Shown one piece after another: positions 16,830 to 24,140 of a DNA stretch of 64,000 nucleotides. Both the position numbers and the translations under genes were made by a program. The notes under the pieces are model-generated. The model did not search any database. It saw only the letters and a list, made by a program, of their open reading frames with translations, and was not told the DNA's origin. Position 1 is the stretch's first letter. Each line of letters starts with the position of its first letter. This DNA comes from Micromonospora rubida (GTDB lineage: Bacteria; Actinomycetota; Actinomycetes; Mycobacteriales; Micromonosporaceae): positions 419,077 to 483,076 of the forward strand of contig NZ_JAAALO010000005.1 in assembly GCF_009908295.1 (NCBI RefSeq), given 5' to 3'.

Positions 16830-19277
16830 TCAGTCGCCGTCACCCCTTGCCCGGGGTGGGCTGAGCTGAATGATCGGTCGCCGGGTGAGTCGTTCAGCTT
16901 CTTCGCGCTTGGCGCGTAGGTATGTGAGGGTCAAGTCGATTCCTTCGATTTCGCCGAGCCAGTTCTCGCGCTGGGCGTGCTGGCGGCGGGCGAGGAGGTC
17001 GTGTTCGAGTTCGTCGAGCCGGGTGATCATCTTCGGGTTGACGTGGAGCATCGGGCAGCGGATGCAGGCGTGCTCGTGCTGGCAGGGGGTGCCGTAGGGG
17101 CGTGCGCAGGAACCGAGTTCGACCTTGCGTTTGTCGAAGTGCTCCTCGAACTCGGCCCACTCGGACTCGGCGACGGGGGTGTATTCGTCGTCGGGCCGGA
17201 CTTGGCGACGTTGCTGGAGATGGGCCTGGTAGTGGCGGATGACGTCTTCGTCGAAGACGGCGACGTAGCCGCGGGTGGTCTGGATGTTGAGGTGGCCGAG
17301 CAGGGCGGCACCGATGTGGATGGGTAGGCCGCTGTTGACCAGTTCGGTGGCGAAGATCCGGCGGAAGTCGTGCGGGGTGAACCGCAGGTTGGCGAACGCT
17401 GGGTTGTAGCCGGCGATCGCGGTGCAGACGCGGCGTAGCCGCAGCAGGATGGTGCCGCCACTGGTGACGGTGGCGGTGGTGCCGTTGCGTCGTTGGAACA
17501 GGAACGGAAGCGCCGCGCTCCAGACCTTGTCGAGGGCGTCGAAGCGCCGCAGCAGCGGGATGGTGCGCCCGCCCGTGGTGTGCCGGCGGATGATTGAGGC
17601 GATGACGTGGAACAGGTCGGCCGACATGGGGATGACTCGCTCCCGGTCGGTTTTGGACGGGGCGACGACGAGCAGCGCGATGACCTCACCGTTGGCGCGC
17701 TGGTACTGGCGGATGCTGAGGTGGGTCAGTTCGCACAGTTCCTCGATGCGCAGCCCGGAGTGGCGCAGGGTCTCCACGACGGCCCAGTCCCAGAACGCTT
17801 CCTCGTCCTCGTTTTCGGTGTTGATGGCCGCGCCGGAGGACAGTTCCTGCACCCGGATTACGGCAGGCCGGCCGGCTTTGAGGTGTCCGCGGTCGGTGTC
17901 GCTGATGTAGCGGCGGTAGCCGCGCCCGTCGACGGTGAAGGTCTGCCCCTCGTCGGCTGTGGCGGCTTCGGCTCGCAGGCGCACCGCGTGCTCGTGGCGG
18001 GCTTCGACGTGTGCGACGAGCACGGGCAGCAGCGGCTGCCGGACTCGAGTGCGGTCGGTCGAGCGTTCGTTGATGCGCCGACGACGGGCGCCGAGGCCGC
18101 GGATGTCGGTGGGTGGCACCGGGCATGGCGCCACCCAGGCGGCCCACCGTTCGGGTTCCTCGGCGGCCCATGTATGCAGGTCGAGGTAGAAGCTACGGAC
18201 GCCGATCACGACATCGTCGACCTGCAATCGCGGCGTTCCGTCGTCACGGAAGCGAATCTGGTCCCGCCAGGTGGCGTAGACCTCAGGCGGGATGCGCAGG
18301 TCGGGCTGGCCGGGGTTGAGCTGCTCGATCCGGCACCAGAAATTCCTGACCAGGTTGATGACCAGCGTGGTAAGCGTCGAATAGTCCGAGTCCGCCCGCC
18401 GGCGGGTGAGGTACTCGATGAGCAGTTCACGCACGGCCGCGTTCTGAACCGGATACCGGTCGACGAGTTCGGTGACGGTCTGCTGGCCGCGCAGCATCGC
18501 CTCACGCATCGTCTGCGGCGTCGTGGGCGGGAAATGACCCATGCGGTGTAGGACGTTCCAGGCGCCGCGGCAGATGAACCGGTTGGCGACCTTCTCGCCG
18601 GGGTGCAGGACCGCGCGGGCGGCGCGGTTGGCGTGTCCATGGTGCAGCAGCGACTCAGGGGTGACGTCGGCCAGCGCGACACCCTGGACGGTGAGCAGGC
18701 TGCACAGGTCAGCGATCGCGTCGCTCTGGTGCTGGTGCGACATCGGGTGCGCCTTGACGTGCTCGACGTACTTGTCCAGCAACGGATCGTTCTGCGCGGC
18801 GACAAACAGGATGTTGTAGCCGGAGAACGGATGCCGCCGGAACGCCAGCAGGCTCGGCTGGATCGCGCGCAGGCAGAACAACTGCCGCACGCCCAACGAC
18901 AGTCCGTAGGTCGCGCCACGGCTGGCGTCCAACGCCACCGCGCCGAACTCGCCCTTGCCCAGCGGGCTGGCGTCCCACCGCTGCTGCCACGTACCGCCAG
19001 CGAACTCCGCCAGATAGTCCAGAATCTCCCGGGTAGCCGCCTGCCGCTGCATTCGGCTCGGTCGGGTCCCCGGTCCGAACGAGCCGGCCAGTTCGGCGAG
19101 GTCGTTGGCGGCCGTGTGGGCAAGGTCGCCGAACGGTCGCGGCGAGACGGATGCGACCGCGGCAGCGGCGGGCATGGCCCCGGAGACGAACCGGCTGGCG
19201 AACCCGAGTTCCTCGACGTGGGGGCCGTGCCGGTGGTGGCGGTGGCTGTGGGCGGTGGTCACGTTCGTCTTAGGCAC
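16830..19277 (-). CDS. Tyrosine recombinase, TnpB-like (Tn554 family)
   Basis: The GTG start at 19277 overlaps the stop of the upstream recombinase gene (GTGCCTAA), giving 815 residues. The catalytic half shows the tyrosine-recombinase residues: Arg in LRIEEL, Lys in PSKTDRER, HDFRR (near 634), GHLNIQTTRGY with the nucleophilic Tyr near 671. The C-terminus has a cysteine-rich tail, CARPYGTPCQHEHACIRCP, followed by a coiled region with NWLGEIEG, which is characteristic of Tn554 TnpB relatives. The long N-terminal region (about 1-330) has no assigned fold. It acts with the adjacent recombinase in strand exchange. Confidence 0.88.
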   Translation of the reverse strand: MPKTNVTTAHSHRHHRHGPHVEELGFASRFVSGAMPAAAAVASVSPRPFGDLAHTAANDLAELAGSFGPGTRPSRMQRQAATREILDYLAEFAGGTWQQRWDASPLGKGEFGAVALDASRGATYGLSLGVRQLFCLRAIQPSLLAFRRHPFSGYNILFVAAQNDPLLDKYVEHVKAHPMSHQHQSDAIADLCSLLTVQGVALADVTPESLLHHGHANRAARAVLHPGEKVANRFICRGAWNVLHRMGHFPPTTPQTMREAMLRGQQTVTELVDRYPVQNAAVRELLIEYLTRRRADSDYSTLTTLVINLVRNFWCRIEQLNPGQPDLRIPPEVYATWRDQIRFRDDGTPRLQVDDVVIGVRSFYLDLHTWAAEEPERWAAWVAPCPVPPTDIRGLGARRRRINERSTDRTRVRQPLLPVLVAHVEARHEHAVRLRAEAATADEGQTFTVDGRGYRRYISDTDRGHLKAGRPAVIRVQELSSGAAINTENEDEEAFWDWAVVETLRHSGLRIEELCELTHLSIRQYQRANGEVIALLVVAPSKTDRERVIPMSADLFHVIASIIRRHTTGGRTIPLLRRFDALDKVWSAALPFLFQRRNGTTATVTSGGTILLRLRRVCTAIAGYNPAFANLRFTPHDFRRIFATELVNSGLPIHIGAALLGHLNIQTTRGYVAVFDEDVIRHYQAHLQQRRQVRPDDEYTPVAESEWAEFEEHFDKRKVELGSCARPYGTPCQHEHACIRCPMLHVNPKMITRLDELEHDLLARRQHAQRENWLGEIEGIDLTLTYLRAKREEAERLTRRPIIQLSPPRARGDGD

Positions 19278-20490
19278 CGAACACCACCTGCACGTCGGCC
19301 GGGTCGTAGCCCGGGCTGTACGTGGTCGCCGGACGTGGCTGGCTGTAGTGCTCGGCGAGCTTGTCGAACAGCTCCTCGACCCGGGTGACCAGGTAGCGGC
19401 CGGTGACGCGGATGTCGGCGTGGCGCAGGATCGACTGGACCTCGGCGAGGGTGAGCTTGCCGCTGTTGGCCATCCTGGCCGCTGCCGTGTGGCGCAGGTC
19501 ATGCAGCGTCCAGTTGGTGCCGAGCTGCTGATTGGCCCGCTGGAGGATGCGCCGCAGCGCGGAGTACGTCAGCGGCTGGACGCGACCGCGCCGGGTCCGC
19601 CATACCGGCTCGTCGGCAGGCGGGGTGCCGTGCTCGTCGAGGTAGCTGGCCAGGTAGAGAAACGCCTGCGGCGACGCGGGGATCACCTGGCGTAGCCGGG
19701 TGCCTTTGGAGATCACCCAGATCCGTTGGCCGGCCCAGTCGATGTCGGCGAGCGTCACGCCGAGCAGCTCGGCGGCGCGGGCACCGCTGGAGACGAAGAA
19801 CTCCATCAGCGCCCGGTCGCGGTCACAGCTCATCGCCACGAATAGCTCGTCCCACAGCGTGTCCGGGATGGACCGGGGCGGCTGGTCGGGTACCCGCTGC
19901 CGCAGCCGGGCCCGGCGGTGCTGCCTGGTGGCCTCGAGCGGGCTGCGATGTGCCAGCGCGCGCCGGCGCTTCGCGGCGGCCGGCACCGGATTGACGACCG
20001 GTCCCTGGCCGAAGTGCGCGTGGTAGCTGTAGAAGCCGCTGACGACACTCAGCGCGTGGTTGATGGTCCGCGGCGCGTAGCCGCGACGAAGGCTCGCTTT
20101 TCCGGTCCGTGGGTTGACCGCGCCCGGCTCGGAGGCGTCACCAGCCGTTCGGCGACGCTGCGGGTTGTCCGACGCGCGCAGCCACGCCGCCAACACCGCA
20201 ACCTCGGCCTCGGTCGCTTTCTCCCACGCCACGTTCAGCAGCCACAGCAGCCGGAACCAGCGCAGCAGACCGAAGCCGTAGCTGCGGCAGGTTAGCGGGC
20301 TGCAATCGCCGATCGCCAAATCCCTCAGGTAAGCGGTAATCGGCTCAATTTCGGCGCCAGCAGCGTCAACGACTACAACCGGCGGGTGCAATCGGTCGCT
20401 CGCCAATAGCGCGCCGACGTTCGGAAGGCCGTACCGGCCCTCTACGAGCAGACTGCGTAGGTCCACACCAAACTCCTTGATCACGGTCAT
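19270..20490 (-). CDS. Tyrosine recombinase, TnpA-like (Tn554 family)
   Basis: I chose the ATG at 20490 (MTVIKEFGVDLRSLL, 406 residues). The frame continues upstream, but with a Cys-run composition unlike a protein. The catalytic residues are all present: Arg in GARAAELLG, Lys in SKGTR, HDLRHTAA, LRHADI and the Tyr in GRYLV. The N-terminal half is the SAM-like core-binding domain. Its stop lies within the start of the larger recombinase gene, so the two are translationally coupled. Together they resemble the Tn554 tnpA-tnpB pair rather than a phage integrase. Confidence 0.88.
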   Translation of the reverse strand: MTVIKEFGVDLRSLLVEGRYGLPNVGALLASDRLHPPVVVVDAAGAEIEPITAYLRDLAIGDCSPLTCRSYGFGLLRWFRLLWLLNVAWEKATEAEVAVLAAWLRASDNPQRRRTAGDASEPGAVNPRTGKASLRRGYAPRTINHALSVVSGFYSYHAHFGQGPVVNPVPAAAKRRRALAHRSPLEATRQHRRARLRQRVPDQPPRSIPDTLWDELFVAMSCDRDRALMEFFVSSGARAAELLGVTLADIDWAGQRIWVISKGTRLRQVIPASPQAFLYLASYLDEHGTPPADEPVWRTRRGRVQPLTYSALRRILQRANQQLGTNWTLHDLRHTAAARMANSGKLTLAEVQSILRHADIRVTGRYLVTRVEELFDKLAEHYSQPRPATTYSPGYDPADVQVVFGA

Positions 20491-20518
20491 GAACGCCCTG
20501 ATCAACGAGGGAAAGCAG

Positions 20519-20528
20519 GTGCAGATAA
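20519..20528 (-). repeat. Right inverted repeat of the mobile element
   Basis: GTGCAGATAA is the reverse complement of 15996-16005. It lies 29 bases upstream of the chosen start of the TnpA-like gene, a usual place for a recombinase binding site. Confidence 0.45.
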
Positions 20529-20717
20529 CACAACAACACCGGGGTGCCCGAATCAGCCTTGGTCGGCACTGGGGCGCCCGGAGCACTTGGTCGGCGTCCG
20601 ACCGGCCGGAGGGTTGGTAGCCGCGTCTGGGCCGCCATCGGACGCGCCGGGCGACGGACCAGACTGACGGCGACCCGATTCCGGATCCAGCGGACTATCG
20701 ATGGTGTTGGTGGAACG

Positions 20718-21089
20718 ATGGAAGATGTGGGAACTGCGAAAACTGTTACGCCTGCCATCTCTCCGCTTGCTGGCGAGCCGATCAAGCGTGCCGATGCTGA
20801 GCGGCTCGCGGGAGTGCTGAAGGCATTCGCCGACCCTGCCCGGCTGCGACTGCTCAGTCTGATCCAGTCCGCTCCGGAGGGCGAGGCGTCCGTGAGTGAC
20901 CTCACCGCGCCGCTTGGTCTCTCCCAGCCGACCGTGAGTCACCACCTTCGGATCCTCACCGAGGCCGGCCTGCTCGAGCGCGAGAAGCGTGGCGTCTGGG
21001 CGTACTACCGCCTGGTGCCGTCCGCGATCGCGGCGATCGCCGACCTGTTGACGCCGCCCCGCAAGCGGGCGACGAAGAAGGCCCGCTGA
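20718..21089 (+). CDS. ArsR-family winged-helix transcriptional regulator
   Basis: I selected the ATG at 20718 (MEDVGTAKTV, 123 residues), because the upstream part of the frame is Arg-rich and lacks family similarity. The winged-helix domain contains FADPARLRLLSLI, LGLSQPTVSHHLRIL and the wing LEREKRGVWAYYRL. The DNA-recognition helix is intact. There are no cysteines at all, so the classical ArsR/SmtB alpha-3 metal site is missing. A metal-independent signal or a different ligand site is likely. Its C-terminus is basic (PPRKRATKKAR). No target gene is adjacent on its strand. Confidence 0.9.
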   Translation: MEDVGTAKTVTPAISPLAGEPIKRADAERLAGVLKAFADPARLRLLSLIQSAPEGEASVSDLTAPLGLSQPTVSHHLRILTEAGLLEREKRGVWAYYRLVPSAIAAIADLLTPPRKRATKKAR

Positions 21090-21322
21090 GCGCGGAAGGG
21101 TGAGGACGAGGACGGCGAGGGGCTGCCGCTGGACCTGCCCACCGGGTCGCGTTCGCCGCGAATGCCCTCCGGCGTCCGGGTCTGTTCCTCGGCCAGGCAG
21201 CCGTCACCGGCCTGATCACCACCGAGGCCACCGAGCTGATCAGCGCGACCCGGTTCGGCGCCGCGCTGATCGAGCAGCTGACCACCGAGAAGGGGCGGTA
21301 CCGCCAGGGCCTCGGTCCCGTC
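21090..21322. other. Gap after the ArsR gene with a coding-like but startless frame
   Basis: One plus-strand frame reads as a plausible peptide (GLFLGQAAVTGLITTEATEL) and continues into the dispersed repeat, but it has no good start and matches nothing known to me. It may be a gene relic. Confidence 0.3.
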
Positions 21323-21600
21323 GGTCCTGCGCTCTGTCCCCTCTCCCGCGAATGCCCCCGGGAGGTCGCCGCCACGCTGCTCCATGCCGCCCCCGTGCAC
21401 CGGGCAGTCGGGTGGCGGCCTGACGATTGCGCCCCGCACCCGGTCAAGGACCTGCCCTTCGGCACCTATGGAGCTGCCCCGTCCACGCTCCCGCTCCCTC
21501 GACCGATAGCACAAACGGGGCAGCTCCATAGGTGCCAACGCAGGGGTAGGCCGACCCGGCAAGGGCCGATGATGTCGGCAGCGTGCACATCCCCCCGGGG
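21323..21600 (-). repeat. Dispersed hairpin repeat, copy A
   Basis: About 280 bases are shared in inverted orientation with copies near 38.5 and 46.5 kb. At its centre 22 bases (21461-21482) pair perfectly with 21515-21536 around a 32-base loop. The stem core is GGAGCTGCCCCGT. Outer parts such as the block with CCCGCGAATGCCCC also match copy C. Confidence 0.85.
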
Positions 21601-21606
21601 CATGCC

Positions 21607-21846
21607 ATGCCGGAGACCGTCACGACTTCGCCGGGGCCCTGGGGCGTGACCGCGTCGGTTCTGCGGAAGCGCAAAAGGCAAGCCGAACGCGTCCTGACCA
21701 CCGCTGGCCTTGCCGCTGTGGTCGGGGAGGCGACCCTGATCCAGGACGGCAACCACCTCCTCCTGACCCGCACCAGCGGGGTCGCCCGCACACACCGCAC
21801 AAGCTGGTGGAGCCACCACCACCTGGGCCACCTCATCACCGGCTGA
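21607..21846 (+). CDS. Small hypothetical protein
   Basis: A possible 79-residue frame starts at ATG 21607 (MPETVTTSPG) directly after the repeat copy. The middle (QAERVLTTAGLAAVVGEATL) looks protein-like, while the end is rich in His and Trp. There is no clear ribosome site and no recognised family, so it may be spurious. Confidence 0.25.
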   Translation: MPETVTTSPGPWGVTASVLRKRKRQAERVLTTAGLAAVVGEATLIQDGNHLLLTRTSGVARTHRTSWWSHHHLGHLITG

Positions 21847-21940
21847 GCTCGCGTCTCGGTCCGGCACTGGTGGCATCGGATCGACCGCAGGGCCGCAGGG
21901 TGCAGCAGACAAGCGGGCGGGCGTACCGGGTGCCGGTGTT

Positions 21941-22696
21941 CTAGAGTGCGACCAGCACCGCGGCAAGGACCAGCAGGCAGCAGACGGTCTCGATCGTCCC
22001 TACCCGCACCGGCGACAGCCGCCGCGCCGGCAGGATCCCGGCCCGGGCCAGGAGCAGCACGAAGACCGGGGCGAGCAGCATGTCGAGCCGGGCCGCCGCG
22101 ATCAGAGCGACCACGTGGAAGCCGATGGAGAGGCGGAGGTAGCCGGCCTCCCCACGTTCCCGGATCATGGTCTTGACGTACAGGACGGTGCCGACCAGGT
22201 ACAGCATCACGGCCAGGAACGCGGGGACGACCTCGGCCAGCGGCACCCCGGACAGGGTGGCCAGCACGAAGACCAGCAGACAGCTCTGCGCCACGGAGGC
22301 GAGGTCGTTGAGCAGGGCGCGTTCCCGCCGTCGCCAGGCGTACCCGGCGTTGACCGCCAGCGGCGCGGCGTAGACGGGGGCGTACCAGAGCACCGCCGGC
22401 CGAGCGAACAGCACGGTCAGCGCGAGCGGCGCCGTCACCAGGCCGTAGGCCAGCAACTGGTCGGCGTAGCGGCGCGGTCGACGGCTCTTGACCGCCTGGA
22501 AGGCGTAGTAGGAAAGCAGGTAGCCGGCCAGCCAGGCGCCGAGCAGCGGCACCTGCGGCCAGCGCGGGCCGACCAGCACGACACCGACGACGTACGGCAA
22601 CAGAAGCATCGCCCAGGCGCCGTGCTGCGGCGGCAGGAAGCGGCGGATCCGGCGACGGTTGCTCACCGGTCGCGCGGTGCTGACAGCGGCGGACAT
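21941..22696 (-). CDS. YwiC-like integral membrane protein
   Basis: The 251-residue protein has about eight membrane segments and opens with RRFLPPQHGAWAMLLLPY, the signature of the YwiC-like family. In Bacillus the founder lies beside nitrate-respiration genes, and here too the gene sits next to a nar cluster. Its biochemical role is not established. It runs in the same direction as the nirK remnant and the regulator upstream, so the three were probably one transcription unit. Confidence 0.85.
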   Translation of the reverse strand: MSAAVSTARPVSNRRRIRRFLPPQHGAWAMLLLPYVVGVVLVGPRWPQVPLLGAWLAGYLLSYYAFQAVKSRRPRRYADQLLAYGLVTAPLALTVLFARPAVLWYAPVYAAPLAVNAGYAWRRRERALLNDLASVAQSCLLVFVLATLSGVPLAEVVPAFLAVMLYLVGTVLYVKTMIRERGEAGYLRLSIGFHVVALIAAARLDMLLAPVFVLLLARAGILPARRLSPVRVGTIETVCCLLVLAAVLVAL

Positions 22697-22700
22697 GGCC

Positions 22701-23079
22701 TCACCTCACCTCGAAGACGCCACGGGCACCGCGTTCGGCGTCGACCATGGCGTGGCTGACAAAGGGGTAGTGGCCGGGCGCTGGGAAGGCCATCTCCACG
22801 AAGCCGCCGCCGGCCGGGCCGAAGGGCAGCACCTGGGCCCCGCCGGGGTCGGTCGGCTCTCCCAGCGCGCCTCCCGGTATGCGGCGTCGAACTGGGCACC
22901 GACGCTGCCGACGAAGCCGAGCACCATCAGCGGGCCGTGCACCTGGCCAACGGCGCGTGCGGCGCGGGCACCGGCAGGTCGAGCAGGAGCAGGGCGGCGT
23001 AGAGGCCGGTCGCCAGGGCGAACCCGCCGGCCGCGAGGACGGGGAGCCGCCAGCGTACGGCGAGCGGCCGGGGGTTCAT
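22701..23079 (-). pseudogene. Remnant fusing a small membrane protein to the C-terminus of a nirK-like copper nitrite reductase
   Basis: The frame starts properly at ATG 23079, overlapping the regulator stop by ATGA. It encodes a membrane-protein N-terminus (MNPRPLAVRWRLPVLAAGGF) and then hits a stop after a frameshift near 22935. In other frames follow HGPLMVLGFVGS, then VGAQFDAAYRE, then a clear NirK-type C-terminus: FVEMAFPAPGHYPFVSHAMV and ERGARGVFEV before the stop at 22701. The order suggests that an internal deletion fused two former genes, followed by a second frameshift near 22880. The copper-site core of NirK is gone. Confidence 0.75.
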
Positions 23080-23786
23080 GCCGATGTTTCCCAAGGCTGC
23101 GGCAGGGTCAGCCGCACCACGCAGGCGTCGGGGGCGCCGAAAGGCTCGAGCACGGCGCCGGCCGGCGGGGCGCCGGCGTGTTCGAGCGTGCCACGGACGA
23201 CGCCGACGTGCAGCGCGCAGATCGCGTCGGGGTTGCGGTTGACCAGTTCCAGGAAGGGGCAGGTGTGCAGGTGGATCTCGGTCGTCCCGTCGGCCGTCTC
23301 GTGCGGGCGGGGGCTGAAGCCCAGCCCGCGCAGGACGTCGAGCAAGGTGTCGACCGGGTCGCCGCCGGTGGCGGTGGCGGCGGCGGCGAGGTGGCGCCCC
23401 CAACCGTGGCCGGCGCGGGTGGCCTCGGCCCGGACGTCGCCGTGACCGCGGCGGGACAGGTGGTCGAGCAGGGCGGCGGCGAGCGCCCGGTACGGCGCGG
23501 GCGCCGGGGCCTCGGCGATGGCCGCCCGGTAGCGCCACGCCGGCCGTCCGGGTTGGCCGCCGCTGGCCCGCGCCTTGACCAGCAACCCGGCGTCGACCAG
23601 TCGGTCGAGGTGGGCGCGGGCCGTGGAGAGGTGCAGGCCGGTCCGCTCCCCCACCTCGGCGATCGTCATGCCGGTGCCGGCGGCGCGCACCATCTCCAGG
23701 ATCGAGGCCCGGCTGACCGTGCCGAGGGCCCGGTGACGTTGGGGGTCGATCGTCTCGCCGGTCGGCCCTGTTCTCGGGGTTTCCAC
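23076..23786 (-). CDS. Winged-helix regulator (COG2345/SufR-like) of the nitrate locus
   Basis: I chose the GTG at 23786 (VETPRTGPTG), which gives 236 residues and places a 28-bp dyad directly upstream. The N-terminus holds a helix-turn-helix (MTIAEVGERTGLHLSTARAHL). The C-terminus ends in a sensor-like region with HLHTCPFLELVNRNPDAICA and a further Cys in ACVVRL. Such spaced cysteines recall Fe-S-binding SufR-type regulators. It lies between the nirK remnant and narG. An Fe-S/NO- or oxygen-sensing repressor of nitrate respiration, functionally like ArnR of Corynebacterium, is my inference. Confidence 0.75.
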   Translation of the reverse strand: METPRTGPTGETIDPQRHRALGTVSRASILEMVRAAGTGMTIAEVGERTGLHLSTARAHLDRLVDAGLLVKARASGGQPGRPAWRYRAAIAEAPAPAPYRALAAALLDHLSRRGHGDVRAEATRAGHGWGRHLAAAATATGGDPVDTLLDVLRGLGFSPRPHETADGTTEIHLHTCPFLELVNRNPDAICALHVGVVRGTLEHAGAPPAGAVLEPFGAPDACVVRLTLPQPWETSA

Positions 23787-23814
23787 GTTAAACAACGTTA
23801 CAACGTCGTTTAAC
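23787..23814. promoter_or_regulatory. 28-bp inverted-repeat operator
   Basis: The dyad has arms GTTAAACxACG and CGTxGTTTAAC and is near perfect. It abuts the regulator's GTG start and lies about 330 bases upstream of narG. It is strikingly AT-rich against the background. It is probably bound by the regulator itself, giving autoregulation. Confidence 0.7.
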
Positions 23815-24140
23815 CACAAAACCCTGCGGGGTTCCATCTCCGTCTCACGCTCCATGGGGATGCGCTGCTCGCCCTCCTGCTGCCACACACCACGGGACGT
23901 TGGCCGATGACAACCAGCGGCACCAGGCACCACGGTCACCGTCGGACCGGGACCGAGGTCCCGCGGAATTTCCACGGCGACGACCGGGCACAACGCCGGA
24001 TGATCTCGGGACCTTCGGCCTGGTTGCGCGAGGTAACGCGTCAGCACGATGGCCGGGACGCCCCCGCTCCGCAAGTTGCGCTCCGGCGCGGCCGCGGGGC
24101 ATGTGGGGCGTTACGGCTGTCTAGCGAAGGAATGAGGCGT
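23815..24140. promoter_or_regulatory. Upstream region of the nar operon
   Basis: The 326 bases between the dyad and narG contain no supported gene. They must hold the nar promoter, although no convincing -35/-10 pair is visible. GAAGGA at 24126-24131 is the likely narG ribosome site. Confidence 0.5.

Larger units (their letters stand above)
15996..20528. mobile_element. Tn554-like element with two tyrosine recombinases and an FGE-type cargo gene
   Basis: The unit holds, on the minus strand, two overlapping recombinase genes in the order of Tn554 tnpA-tnpB, plus a convergent SUMF1/FGE-type gene. Its proposed ends are a 10-bp inverted repeat. A 16-bp perfect palindrome (16007-16022) lies just inside the left end. 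A tnpC-like third gene is not seen. The borders are provisional because classical Tn554 has no inverted repeats. Confidence 0.6.

Noticed and set aside
16830..20490. A recombinase-in-trio (RIT) element
   Set aside because: Only two recombinases are present, and the larger has the Cys-rich tail of Tn554 TnpB. A third recombinase is not found.
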